64,000 nt of DNA from Rhexocercosporidium sp. MPI-PUGE-AT-0058 (lineage: Eukaryota; Ascomycota; Leotiomycetes; Helotiales), in NCBI GenBank assembly GCA_020746875.1, contig JAGTJL010000035.1, positions 124,001 to 188,000 on the forward strand. Reading direction: 5' to 3'. Of the stretch, positions 34,095 through 45,565 are shown piece after piece. How positions within the stretch are numbered: the stretch's first letter is position 1; every line of letters begins with the position of its first letter. Below the pieces are notes generated by a model. That model had not been told where the DNA came from, did not search any database, and saw only the letters and a list, made by a program, of their open reading frames with translations. Position numbers and translations under genes: made by a program.

Positions 34095-35700
34095 TACTTA
34101 TCAAAACAAGGGCCTTCTTTACAAAGGTGTACGTTGCACTGTTTGCAACCATATATAACGTTACTTCGCTTTTTAGAGCCTTAAATATTCGCCGAGGTTT
34201 CCCCTAAAGGTACACGCTGGCGCTCTCCATACCTTTCCCCCTAACAGGCTCTACAATCACTCCTCCACGCCATTCGTAGCTTCTGATAGCGCTCAGCTGG
34301 AACTAGAGATTCGTCTATATTTCCGTGTGAAAATCGTCTCTTTCTCGTGCCCAACGGAAACTCAATAGCGTAAAGCAATACTCGCATGATTTCCTTCCAG
34401 AATTTAACTTATATCGTCCACCGATCTTCGTCTTCAACTTGCCAGTAGTTCTGTATATTAGCATGTATCGATATAAAGTAAGAATTGACTAAAACAGTCT
34501 AAAAAAGCCAGTTCCAAAGAGCCTGCTATCCTCCACGACAAATTGGCCTATCTCCTAAATTATAAGACTTGAGTTGGTCTCCGACGTCGACAGCATTCAT
34601 AAATTAGTTATAAAGCCACGCAAACGCGGGCTCATTTAATTCCTTACTATATTAGTCCCCAAACCATAGTCTAGAGATAGCCGCATTTAAAGAAGTTTCA
34701 CTTAGTTTATAGCGAATCGTAGAGACGGTACCAGAGCCATCGCTGCAATTCATTATAAAAAGCGTAAGTGCGTTGTCGTTCCAAAGAGCCTAGGTCACGG
34801 TATTATTGGTGTTACAAGCTATAAAGAGAGCGTTATATAGTATCCGGATCTCTGATTTCTTTGCTTTTGCTTACAAAGTAAAGAGCCTTTACACAATCCC
34901 GGAATCTCGTCTTGCTATACCGACGGCACCGAATCCAAGCTCTCGGAGGTATATCATGAGCTTATTCGATACAAAGAGATTGTCTAGTAATATTATATAA
35001 TTTGCAGGAGGTAAACGATATAACAGATGTGGTACAACAGCCTGCGTACGATTTCTAAAGAAGCCGGCACCTCTATTCGTCTTTAGCCCTCTAAGAGCCG
35101 CGGGAGCTCGTACGCCTTCTGGCCCCTAGGCTCCTTTAGAATGCCAGGTCCACTATAAAAAGTAGCCTAATTAAGCTATTACCCATACTTTATAGCCTGT
35201 CGGTATAAGCTTAAAAGGTATAATTGTCGTCTCAAAAGCTCGCCCGGTAAAGCGTTACATACACTCGTCCACGGCAACGTTCCGACCTAGTGTCCAAAGT
35301 CAAAGGGATACTCTTTAAACGTAGGAATTGAGTAGTTCTACCCTTTTAAATAAGCGTAATCTCGTGCCCCTAGGTGGAGAGGCACAAAGACAGAACCTCC
35401 GATGTAAGATTTCAAAGCGATTCCGTGACATATACTTGCGTATAGCGTGTTACGGGCCGTCCTCATCTATAGACTAATAATCCTCTATTTGATTCTCTAT
35501 ATGTAGCCCCATATAAATCAATATACCAAAGTAAACTTTAATCTCAGGAAGCGTAATATTATACCAACTGTAAGCGCGAGAATAAGGTTTAAAAGAATTA
35601 GGCTCTTTAGTATTTTGATTAGTGAAAGCCACTATTTCCTAGAGTATTTCGTCCGTAAAAAAGAGAGAGAATATAACAAAGGGATCAATAGAATTAACGG
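34075..35700 (-). mobile_element. piggyBac-like transposase relic with many stops
   Basis: Read on the minus strand from about 35690 downward, conserved piggyBac (DDE_Tnp_1_7) blocks appear in order: DPFVIFSLFFTDEIL, EIKVYFGILIYMGLH, NVAVDECM (first Asp), IPTGYKVWVIA, LLDNLFVSNKLMIYLRE (second Asp), FMNAVDVGDQLKSYNLG (third Asp) and a C-terminal Cys-rich finger YGCKQCNVHLCKEGPCF. Frames change a few times. Stops at places such as Cys-Met-TAA, Ala-TAA-Leu and Leu-TAG-Trp look like CAA/CAG/TGG converted to TAA/TAG. The element is dead. I did not find its terminal repeats or TTAA duplications. It abuts the 3' end of the decayed zinc-protein gene and may have truncated it. Confidence 0.7.
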
Positions 35701-37518
35701 AAAGAGGTAGGTTTATTTAAGACTAGAAATCAAAGCAATAGAAAGAGATAAATAGTCCGGAACCTTCTTTAATCGGCTTCGCTTTAGGTCGATATATTCC
35801 ATCAAGAATAGGATCAGGTTGCATATCTTCTGCCATCTTTTCTATGATAATTTGAGTGAGAATTGCTCTTGATTTAGCACAATAACGATCATATAGAAGA
35901 TATGTTAATGTGCCGTTGCGAGGGGTAACGATCCTTGCAAGCCCCACCACGCTAAAACGTGTATATGGCGGTTGATGGGATATCCCTGGAGTAAGGGTCA
36001 GGACAGTAATGGTGGCAGTTTCAAGTGTAGTGACGGGAGCAGCTTTAGTGATCTGGACGGTACGGTCCCCTTCTCTGAGATATATTGTGCACAAACCTAA
36101 TACACCTTAGACGCTTCAGTAACACAAAGTGCCCTTGAAGACGCTCTTGCATCCAACATGCAAGCCGAACGTGGAATGGCAAGCAGAATGACCTCAATCA
36201 ACCAAGCCCTTCAGTCAAAATATCTATAGATAAGGAAGCTTGCTGTAGCCTCTCCAAAAGAAACTTCAATCTCGCTGACTCTCTCATCGTTTCTGTATCT
36301 GACATATTCATCCAAGTATCTCTCAACAATCTGACACCCAAAACTTTCTTACCGTCATGGAAGAGGTGAGAAACATCATAATTAGGTAGAGACTCCCGGA
36401 CCTGTTGTATATGTAATAAAAACGTGTCGGCTTTCTTTCAGCCTGCGTTTTGATCAGACCGCCAGGCTATGAGAAACCAAAGCACATCCCAAGTCCAATA
36501 AGCATCATTACAAGAAAGTACAACAGCAACATCTGAGGAGCGGAGATTGTATAACAAATGTGGTGCAATACAATTTTAGAATCCACAAGCCCTATACCTC
36601 ATAATTGCCAAGGCTGACATTTTCTACAAGCCTGCTGGCTCACAGCTCTTTCTCATTGCCAGCAAGGACAACATAAATAGCCCCATGAAATTAAATATCC
36701 CCCAATCCGTGGAATAAAAGCTATTCCCCATTTTTAACGCTAGGTATCAATCCATCGCCAGAGTTACTCCTCTTCCTAGGGTTCCAATTCCTCGATCCTC
36801 CCAATAGCCAATCCTTCATCTAGCAAAGCTTCTTGATTACCACTCATCAATAGGATGATCAAGCCTGCTCAGGTGAGCTGCTAAGGGTGCCCAGGTTATT
36901 CAGGCGAGTTGACTGAGCCGAGGGCCAGGATATAAGAGTCAGCACCCCCAAATACCATCCTAGATTAGACATCCAGCGCAGTGTCTCAACGACGAGGCTG
37001 AACGTTACTTAGATCAGCTAACCTGCGTCAACAATCCAGCGGGATTTCCCCATTGCTTATATCTGCCGTCCAGATCACCGGAAGCCGGCAAAGACAACTT
37101 CTAAATCAAGGCATCAAAACCGAGACGTGGACATAGATTTTCGTCTTTTCGATTTTCCGCAGGAAAAGTCGGCCACTTATATTGATGACCGAAAATCTCC
37201 CGCATCTAGGTATATTCTAGAGTCTGGTATAAGATCTAGCTAAAATAATCAATTCTACTAGCAAATGACAACGCTCTGAGTGTCGCAAAGGGCACTTGGA
37301 TCACCAGACGCGGGGCTATTGAACGACTAGTATGAGACTTCAGACTTCCGCTCTCTTGCCTACCTATAACAAAACCAGCGGAGAAAGCGCCTAATTGTAA
37401 ATATTTGCCACTCTGCTAACGCTACATGGAACTATCCTCACTGTGTTTAGTTGTAGATTAGCTGTTAGCCTTGCTCATGAAACTGTTCACGTAGGGAGCC
37501 GTGATCGACTCCCTACAT
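35701..37518. other. Degraded, probably repeat-derived region
   Basis: It includes a minus-strand open frame of 123 codons (36094-35723; REGDRTVQITKAAPVTTLET...). On the plus strand at 36103-36350 there is a Ser/Gln-rich frame interrupted by TAG/TAA (ALEDALASNMQAERGMASRM), which might be a gag-like remnant. Neither can be assigned. Confidence 0.35.
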
Positions 37519-37562
37519 TACCACCAGTAGTTGACACAATTCGTCACGCACGCTAATTTAGG
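37519..37562. repeat. Left TIR and TA target site of the mariner-like element
   Basis: TA at 37519-37520 is followed by ccaccagtagttgacacaat and on to 37562; this matches the complement of 38948-38989 with three mismatches. Confidence 0.85.
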
Positions 37563-38989
37563 CGAGCCTCAGCAAAAGGGGGAGAATCAATAAATGCTAT
37601 TTAATTAGCTACGTATTACCAAAGTGCAGTCTTGATAGCCTTTCTACTGTTATTTCTAAGGCGCTCGCATCGCTCAGGCATGCCTTTAATACGTTTACGT
37701 ACTTCTTCTATTGTAATCTTGTCCTATTCCTCTTGAATCGCTGCCCTTATATCTTCGTTTCCAAAGAAGATTCTTCGACGAAGACGGTTCTTTACGATAT
37801 TCCAATAAGCCTCGATTGGATTAAGATCAGGTAATTGAGCTGGATGTTTGATATTTTCGATCCAATTAAGGTCTTTTAGCTGTCGAGCGAGGCCTTCCTT
37901 TTATATACTATGAGAAGGGTCCCCGTCTTCCTGTAAATACTACGAACCTCCGTATGTATAACGTAACTTTTGGATAGCATCGATGTAAACAGGAAGGAGT
38001 CGCTCGGTGTAGTATTTCTAGGTCATATAATTGCCCCCGACTGTCTTTTGGACCTTATACGGCTTCGTAGCCTCCCATTCGAGCACCTTTTAGCGGTATT
38101 CTTTGTCGGTTTCACGCTTCGGTCGGCGGCGAGGCTTTAAAAGCATCGGAGGTTGCTCGATTAAATCTTCCTCGTCGTTATAGAACTCGAGTTTATCACA
38201 TTTAGCGTACTAATTAACTTAGCCAGCGACGTGAAACTTTAATTCTTCTTTCGGTTACTTTTCCATAATATTTTCGTCGTTATATCGAGTTCCTTCTTCT
38301 CGTAGTATATCTCCAATAACTTGCGAAGAAAGATCGACGTGCATTTCGTCCGTATATACGATATAGCTCCAGAAATCCTTAATTGTCTTGTCTTCGTGCT
38401 CAAATCCAAAGGTGACGTGCTCCTCGCGATTTGCCTCTGAAACCTGCTTCTTTACAAACGCTATTTTATACCTTCGACCTCCCTTAGTATGCTCGATCAA
38501 CTTCCGCTGCAATTAACGCTTTCCAACAGGCAGTTTGTGATACTCGATTTAAGCTTCGTAGAGCTGGTTTCGGACTGGATTTCGTTGCGGATCAACAAAC
38601 ATCTGGCACATCGTCGCAGTCATTTTTGAGCGCCTCCCAAGCTTATTTGATAGCTTTCGAGTCCTCCGATTAGCCAAATGACCAAGATTCCTTCGTTTTT
38701 TTTATCTATCCTCGCGCGGTGCCTTCATCGGTGCCTTCATCTCGACAAATAGCCCGAAACGACTTCACTTCGCGGTCCCGGTCGAACGCGTTAAAAAATT
38801 TCACTCGGCGCTCGGTATTCGCAATGCCATTCTTCGGGGGCTTCGGAGGAGGTGTAAATCGATCGATTTAACGTGTTTTTGGTGCCATGATGAATTGTTG
38901 AAGTTATTGTTTACAATTAAACGCGATGCGCGATTTTGTGGAGGGGCCCTAAATTAGCGTGCGTGACGAATTGTGTCAGCCACTGGTGT
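37521..38989 (-). mobile_element. Tc1/mariner-like DNA transposon, complete but inactivated (1469 bp)
   Basis: Two 42-bp terminal inverted repeats face each other (37521-37562 and 38948-38989) and differ at only three positions, two of them transitions. Both ends are flanked by TA (37519-37520 and 38990-38991), the duplicated target of this superfamily. Nearly the whole interior is a minus-strand transposase relic. Confidence 0.85.
37616..38888 (-). pseudogene. Tc1/mariner-like transposase, RIP-damaged
   Basis: Translation from ATG at 38888 begins MAPKTR, then a stop, then FTPPPKPPKNGIANTERR and FRAICRDEGT (helix-turn-helix region). After a frame change at an eight-base A run (38696-38703 on the plus strand) it continues NRRTRKLSNKLGRRSKMT, FWSYIVYTDEMHVD (first catalytic Asp), YLQEDGDPSH (second) and PDLNPIEAYWN (third). 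It ends AIKTALW at 37616. About ten in-frame stops, nearly all TAA/TAG where Gln or Trp is expected, point to C-to-T and G-to-A change. The length (about 424 codons) equals an intact transposase, so damage came after insertion of a full copy. Confidence 0.8.
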
Positions 38990-38991
38990 TA
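38948..38991. repeat. Right TIR and TA target site of the mariner-like element
   Basis: Inverted copy of the left repeat, followed by TA at 38990-38991. The stretch gacacaattcgtcacgcacg is identical in both ends. Confidence 0.85.
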
Positions 38992-39979
38992 CCACTTACT
39001 CTGAATAAGATTGATGGAAATCAGTACTGTCTTGCTGATCAGAGTTTTCTCGATAGAGCTATATGGAGCGAGTTTATTGCATGGAATAAGAATGTTAAGG
39101 AAAAGTTTCTTTTGACTTCACGTCAGGCCAACGGCGTAATTGGCTTGATTGAGTTCAGTATAAGTGAAACCCCGATAGACAGAAGTGATGGAAGGAAGTA
39201 GTTTGTATCCCCGGCGTCCATGGGCCACGGAAGTTCAACTACGGAAACTTTGAATTCGAAAGTGAGCATAATTCCTTAAGCACTTCAAGTGCCAGTCATG
39301 GTGATGTATTTAGCTGGTGGCTGTAGATAGAGGGTGAGCTTTTACGAAGTTAAGCGAAGCGCTCCTATTGGTGCGGCTAGGGCCTCGAACAGAGAATTTG
39401 CAAACCTTCTTTCGTTCCTTTGATCATCATTGAGATGCATCGCGCTAGTCAAGCTTCAGGTTTATTAAATCGTAACGAATGGATGTCAGCCCACCAATCC
39501 AGAGTATCGCTGTTTAGAAATACCGACTACCCTTGAATTTAAATAATGATTTGCGCCAACAAACACGACGGGGATTTCCTTGGCCATTTCCACCACTGAG
39601 GATTCCGCCACCCACATCAGTGCGTGCGCTTTCCGTCTAATCTCCATCAACGAAACAACAGATCGAGCTGCGGGGAAGTCTAGTTGCGGGGTTTGGTCCC
39701 ATTAGCCTGGACGGTCAATCTCGCCCGAACAGCAGATTGACCCCGAACAGCTAAATGACCTGCTTGGACTTCCCTGATGAGGGTCAACGGGTACCTACTC
39801 CGTAGCTGGGAGGTCCTAGCTTCTTGGAGGTTTGGCTAGTCTTGCTTTGATGAGTTTAAATCAAATGAACAACTATATCCTTCCTCCGTTTCCCCTCCTC
39901 CCCTCTTGTGAGTCTGTACTGTATTCCTTTCTTGGACTTCACGCTGAACCCCCCAAACGTTATCTATCTCACATTCACG
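38992..39979. other. Flank of the transposon and GH43 promoter
   Basis: Directly right of the TA duplication an open frame continues to 39201 (LPLTLNKIDGNQYCLADQSF, RAIWSEFIAWNKNV). It may be a fragment of a gene disrupted before or by the insertion, but no family is recognised. From about 39600 the sequence looks like the GH43 gene's upstream region, with two GCGGGG boxes. Confidence 0.4.
39670..39691 (+). promoter_or_regulatory. Paired GCGGGG boxes (CreA/Cre1-type) upstream of GH43
   Basis: GCGGGG occurs at 39670-39675 and 39686-39691, about 300 bp before the GH43 ATG. The sequence fits the fungal carbon-catabolite repressor consensus SYGGRG. Close pairs are typical of repressed polysaccharide-degrading genes; binding is inference. 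Confidence 0.35.
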
Positions 39980-41542
39980 ATGCGTTTCAACTTCAAGGTC
40001 CTCTTTGCCAGCCTTATGGCTGTCATGCCCGTCTCGGGGGCTACATTTAGTAATCCTGTGCTTTGGGAAGATCTTGCAGATCTCGACATTTTTCGCGTTG
40101 GAAGCACCTACTACTACTCTGCATCCAACATGCACTACTCACCAGGTGCACCAATTCTGAGCTCGACAGATCTTGTCAACTGGAACTACATTGGGCATTC
40201 AATCCCAAACCTGTCTTTCGGCTCCAAGTACGATATGTCTGGTGGCACGACAGCGTACGTCAAAGGAGTATACGCCTCGACCATGCGGTACCGAGCAAGC
40301 AACAAGACCTGGTATTGGTACGGCTGTATCGAATACGGAGGCACATATGTCTTCACTGCATCGTCACCTACAGGACCCTGGAAGCAAGCGGCCAAAATTA
40401 ATACTTGCTACTATGATGCAGGCTTGCTTATTGACGATAACGATACAATGTACATTGCTTACGGCAACACGAAGCTTTCTGTTGCCCAGCTCTCCGCCGA
40501 TGGACTTTCTCAAGTACAAACACAAGTCGTCTACAACACACCGTCAAACATTGGTACGCTTGAAGGTTCGCGTATGTATAAGAAGGACGGAGCATACTAC
40601 ATTTTCTCCACGAGACCTGCCAATGGCCAGTACGTTCTTAGGTCCACAAGTGGCCCTTTCGGACCGTACACCGTCAAGCAACTACTCTTGAATCTTGGCA
40701 GTCCAATCCCAAATGGCGGTGTTCCACATCAGGGCGGCTTGATTCAGACCGAAGCGGGTAGTTGGTACTACATGGCATTTGTAGACAGCTATCCCGGAGG
40801 ACGTGTGCCTGTCCTCGCACCTATCACCTGGGGAAGCGATGGCTATCCAGCTCTGCAACTAGTCAACGGTGCTTGGGGTGCATCATACACAGCTCCTCTG
40901 ACACTATCTCCTACGTCTCACACTGGTACGGATTCGTTCTCAGGGACATCCCTTGGCCCACAATGGGAGTGGAACCACAATCCAGACAACAGCAAGTTTA
41001 CCGTCAATAACGGTCTCACTCTGCGCACTGCAACTGTTACGAGCGATCTCTACAAGGCTAGAAACTCGCTCAGCCATCGTATTCTGGGCCCAACCTCGTC
41101 TGCCACCATCGTACTCGATTTTGGGAGCATGGTAGACGGGGACCGTGCTGGTCTCGCCATGCTTCGCGATACCAGTGCCTGGATTGGTGTTCGCAAAGAT
41201 GGTTCGACAACCAAACTTTCAATGTGGTCTGGCCTTACTATGACATCGAACTGGGCGACTTCTAGTACCGGCTCTGAGTCGGCTAGCGCGACGATTTCTG
41301 GCACTCGTGTTTGGCTACGAATCTATGCGGATATCCATGTAGGATCGGGCAAGCAAGCTAAGTTCTATTACAGCACCAACGGGCAGAATTTCACTCAGAT
41401 GGGGACTTTGACGCTCAACAACGCCTGGAATTTCTTCCCTGGCTACAGATATGCCATGTTCAACTACGCAACTAAAGCGCTTGGTGGTTCTGTCATGATC
41501 AGTTCTTTTACTGTCGATTCACCAGGCAAGACGACTGCGTAG
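39980..41542 (+). CDS. Secreted GH43 glycoside hydrolase (arabinosidase/xylosidase type)
   Basis: Intronless, 520 aa, ATG at 39980 chosen because it starts a signal peptide (MRFNFKVLFASLMAVMPVSG). The five-bladed propeller shows the GH43 residues: catalytic-base Asp in DLADLDIFRVG (near residue 36), modulating Asp in CYYDAGLLIDDNDTMYIAYG, and general-acid Glu in GTLEGSRMYKKDG. From about residue 330 a beta-sandwich follows (DSFSGTSLGPQWEWNHNPD, AGLAMLRDTSAWIGVRKDG), as in the C-terminal domain of many GH43 enzymes. The enzyme should release arabinose or xylose from plant hemicellulose outside the cell; exact specificity cannot be read. Two GCGGGG boxes upstream suggest glucose repression. Confidence 0.9.
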   Translation: MRFNFKVLFASLMAVMPVSGATFSNPVLWEDLADLDIFRVGSTYYYSASNMHYSPGAPILSSTDLVNWNYIGHSIPNLSFGSKYDMSGGTTAYVKGVYASTMRYRASNKTWYWYGCIEYGGTYVFTASSPTGPWKQAAKINTCYYDAGLLIDDNDTMYIAYGNTKLSVAQLSADGLSQVQTQVVYNTPSNIGTLEGSRMYKKDGAYYIFSTRPANGQYVLRSTSGPFGPYTVKQLLLNLGSPIPNGGVPHQGGLIQTEAGSWYYMAFVDSYPGGRVPVLAPITWGSDGYPALQLVNGAWGASYTAPLTLSPTSHTGTDSFSGTSLGPQWEWNHNPDNSKFTVNNGLTLRTATVTSDLYKARNSLSHRILGPTSSATIVLDFGSMVDGDRAGLAMLRDTSAWIGVRKDGSTTKLSMWSGLTMTSNWATSSTGSESASATISGTRVWLRIYADIHVGSGKQAKFYYSTNGQNFTQMGTLTLNNAWNFFPGYRYAMFNYATKALGGSVMISSFTVDSPGKTTA

Positions 41543-43481
41543 ACTAGGTCGAAGATGTTGGAGATTCACGATTGACGCTGGTGAATATGGCAGGGCCGAC
41601 TGTCGCAATGGATACCCGATACATAGAACTAGTTGCACATAACCTGTGAAACATGTTTTGAAAATGGTTGGGAGCCAGTTGATGAAATGTAAATAAACCA
41701 GACTAAATACATGTAAATTCTTGTGATGCATGATGTACTCGTTTCTCTGATTTTTAAACGAAAATACACGAAGTTATTTCAAGGCTTTCTTAGAACTCAG
41801 ACCCTGTAACTTAAATCAAACTTGAATCATAGCAGCTCAAAAATGGTTGACAGATCTCAGGTCATTGGAAACTAATGATCAGAGAATAAAGAGTACCTTG
41901 GCGATATATACAAGCGAATGTCGCAACTGCAAGTTTCCACCTGAGGCAGCAATGCCAAGGTTCGGTATCTAACCTATTCGGAGTTCCCCCTTGAGAATGT
42001 TTATTTCTTTATTCAGGCACTGGGGCAATTTGGCTTGTTGAGATACTCTGGAGATCCGTAGTAAGCTCTATCTCTACCACCAAGTCCGACACCCAAGAGG
42101 ATCTGTGATCTTCTCACGAACTCTTGTAGATATTCATCTACACAAAGAGCTTGATACTGATACTATTCTCGTATAGGAAGATTTGAAGACAGTTGAAATC
42201 TTCTACTTGGACTGTATTGCATGCATAGATTATGACGCCTCTTATTGAGAAGGATTTGTGTCGACGAGACGATCATAATTCTCACTCTAATTATATCGAA
42301 AGTTCAGGGGGCGGGAATTTGTGCCATCCTTTGTTCGCGAACAAAAGCATCAATGGCAGTTGCGGGTGTAAATACAGATAATCTTCTAAGCTCGTGGCTT
42401 GGAGGTTACGGGTTGTGCTGCGGTACCTTATAGGTTGCTGCAAGAGTGTTCAAGAAGGACACATTTGGCAAAGCTCGCTTAATTCAAGAAATTTGCAACC
42501 AAGTCAATAGAGAGGGCTCGTCCAAGAGCTTCGCTAGGCTGCAAGCCTCTTTTTAACGCCCGAAAAAAATGTTGATGTAACTAATTTCCCTAGATAATTC
42601 CATTAATATCCTATCTATACAGAATCATCGGTAGTCATGATGACAAGGAAGAACCCTGTCATGGAGTCACGGGAGTTTGGTGCGTGAATATGGTAGCTTG
42701 AACAAACCTATTTTGAAGTTGGTATATAATTTATGGAAACAACTAGAATCGGATTTAATTGACTTGGAAATTCTTGCATATGTATTATTAGTAGTTGTCT
42801 TGTTTTCGCTCTTCTAGACCCGCCGTTCGGTGCTCGCTTATTCACAACGCTTGCTTTTAAGCCAACTCGCGAGATTGAGTACTATTAATCTGACATATAT
42901 TCGCACCAATCCGGGTCTTGGGATATCCCATTTTAGGTCTTCTTACTGGTTTCATCGGGTAGTGTTGGATGAAAATCCTGAAACTCACATTTGCTTCTTC
43001 ACAAGGAGCCTTCTGTGATCACTGGTGGAGCCATGTTCCGCCGCACCAGCCACAAACATCAATCTAATCTAGGATCTGTTATCACCGCCACACCCTGTCC
43101 TGAAACCGGAACAGCAATGCGTCGTAATGAAAAGGGGCTAGACTCCACCGGGGACTTTCACCCTTTCAAAGACAAGTCGGGTTGATACTACCTTCAATGT
43201 TTGTTGTCCGACTACAGCCTTGTGTATTTTGTAAATTAGGTTAGTAAGATCCTCCTGATGGTAGGGTATGAGGTTGGAATTTTGATGAGAACTTCTAACT
43301 TTAGCGGAGAAGGAAACGGAACAGGCTTGGAGGGAACGGAACATTCGGAGGATCTTCAGTTCCGTGATACCGGAGCTCTATATATTACCAGCATCGAAGG
43401 GTTTCGTTGCTTGAGTTTTTGTGTACATCTTGTCGAAGCCAAATATTCTTCTATTCACATCGCTCTTCTAATCTACCCACG
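41543..43481. other. Intergenic region (1.9 kb)
   Basis: Between the GH43 and acetyltransferase genes, both on the plus strand. AT-rich in places; short open frames only, with no recognisable domain. Confidence 0.5.
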
Positions 43482-45026
43482 ATGAGTACTAAGGAGAAGG
43501 GAAGCTCGCCCCTAAGACCAACCGGCAAGTTTATCCCGTTCAATTAATAAGAGTGCTTGAGATGGAGCATTTTAATGACAAGAAATGTAGGCCTTATGGA
43601 ACGATTCAATATCATTCGGAACCACGTCAAGTTCTACAATAACTTCCAAGTTTCCGCCACATACTCAATTCCGTGCTCTGTCCTCCAAACTCACGATCTC
43701 GCCGGCTTCACAGCTTTTATCTACTCGACGCTCCGAGAGACGTTGAAATCACAACCGATTCTCAACGTCGTTATCGAGGACGAGGGAACACCACAGCCGA
43801 AATGGAAGAGAGTTGAGACGATCGACTTGTACGACCATGTTAAGATCACTGAGCATGACCCAGTTTCGAGTCCTGACGCATTCCTCACGGAAGGACATGC
43901 TGAGTGGCTTGATCGAGTGGACGAGATTCCTGCTTGGCGAGTCCGAGTCGGTGTCGAGGAATCAAATCTGGTTGCTATGAAATCCACTACTCTGTCATTC
44001 GTACTCGCTTTTTACGGCCACCATGCCATCGTCGACGGAGTATCATGTGGTGCATTCCATATGACCTTCCTTGAAGCTCTCAACGCACTGATCAAGGACC
44101 CCTCGACAATCACCACCTCACCACTGATTCGACCATCTTCAACCTTAAAGCTCCTTCCATCACTCGAAGAAGCAACCCCTCTGCCTATTAGCATTTGGTT
44201 TGCAATCAAACAAATAATCAAAGCATTCATCTACAACCCCTCCGATCCACAGAACTGGTCCGGTCGTCCGATCCCGCGATCTCTCCCAACCATAACGCCC
44301 AACCTACGCACTTTCTCTCTAGCGCCAGATGTGGTCAGCAGACTCCTGCAGAAATGCAGAGAGAACAAAACGACTCTGACGGCTCTGATTTCTGTCTTGA
44401 CTGCGAGGAAGATCGCGGAGATGCATCCGTCGCATAGTCATTTGACTGGCATTATTCCATTCTCATTCAGAAAGTTCTCGGGACATAGTCCTCGCGCGAT
44501 GGGTGTCTTCGTGTCGACCGTGACGCCGTATTTCGCATTCGAAGCGAGACCCCCTCGAGGGTATATCCCTTGCGCTACCGCTCCACACGATAAGCCTACA
44601 GGTGGTAACAATGAGGCATTGTGGGAAAGTGCACGACAGACCCGGCAGTTCATCGCAAATGGCTCAACCAGCCCAAAGAATCAAATGGTGGGCATGCTGA
44701 AGTTCGCAAGTGACTTGAAGAGTTTCTTCCTGGGTATGTGGGGGAAGAAAAGGGATCATGCGTTTGAGATTTCGAATATCGGGACTGTAGATGGTGGAAT
44801 TGGTGGTGGCCAAGGAGAAGAGAGGGCGTGGTTTGATAAGATGGTTTTCTCGACTGGGTTGTGTGTTTATGGGGATCCGTTTTCTGTGTTGGTCGTCTCC
44901 GCTAAGGGGGGCAATTTGACGGTGTCGGTGAGTTGGATGAGTGAGGTTACGGAGGAGAGAGAGGGTGTTGCTCTTTGTAAGTTTTTGGATGAGTGGATGA
45001 GTGGTTTGGGAGAGGAAGCCAATTGA
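43482..45026 (+). CDS. Alcohol O-acetyltransferase-like protein (AATase, PF07247 type)
   Basis: Exon 1 43482-43524 (MSTKEKGSSPLRPT) joins exon 2 43591-45026 across an intron with a GC donor (GCAAGT) and TAG acceptor. The join gives LRPTGLMERFNIIRNHVKFYNN, the usual opening of fungal alcohol acetyltransferases. The catalytic motif HxxxD appears as HHAIVDG near residue 170; 492 aa. Downstream blocks (TTLTALISVLTARKIA, LTGIIPFSFRKFSG, FEISNIGTVDGGIGG) fit the condensation-domain-like fold. The family moves an acetyl group from acetyl-CoA to alcohols or related acceptors to give esters (yeast Atf1/Atf2). Substrate is unknown. If the GC donor is not used, translation could only begin inside exon 2 at 43596 and would lose the conserved LRPTG. 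Confidence 0.85.
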
Positions 45027-45565
45027 TTAGGGGAGTTATGAGTCAAAGGTTGGAGTCGAAGTGGTATCATCGATCCGTAATGTTAATTCAGTGAGAAGTG
45101 AGGTTATAGATATAGTATTTCCAGCGTTAGATAATAGGCACAAAGTGAGTCCGGGTCATTTTCTCCGTGAAGATGTCGATAGCAAAATTTTTTTGGTAAG
45201 GAAGTGAAAACATATCATCCGAAGCTTAGATGGCAGGGAAGAAAGGAATTTCGAGGTCGGGGAAGGTCGCAAAAGTAACGAGTGACGAGTAGCGAGAAGT
45301 AAAAGAAAAAGATAGAGATAATATATAGACTGTAAATTTGTTGCCTTCGCGGAGATTGGGTCTTAAACTGTCTAGATGCGGGAAATAAAAATGATGAGTT
45401 TAAAGTCATTAAATCGTTACATACACTATGGGCTAGGTATCTTGGTATCATATATCCCATTCCATCCAAACCAAAAAAAAGACATTACCATCTAGGCAAG
45501 TAGCCATACCCAGTGTCTATCAATTACGCCGAAACCTCCTCTTGACAGGCGCTCAATTACCGCTC
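45027..45565. other. Convergent 3' flanks
   Basis: Between the stop codons of the acetyltransferase (plus) and GH76 (minus) genes. No gene seen. Confidence 0.6.
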
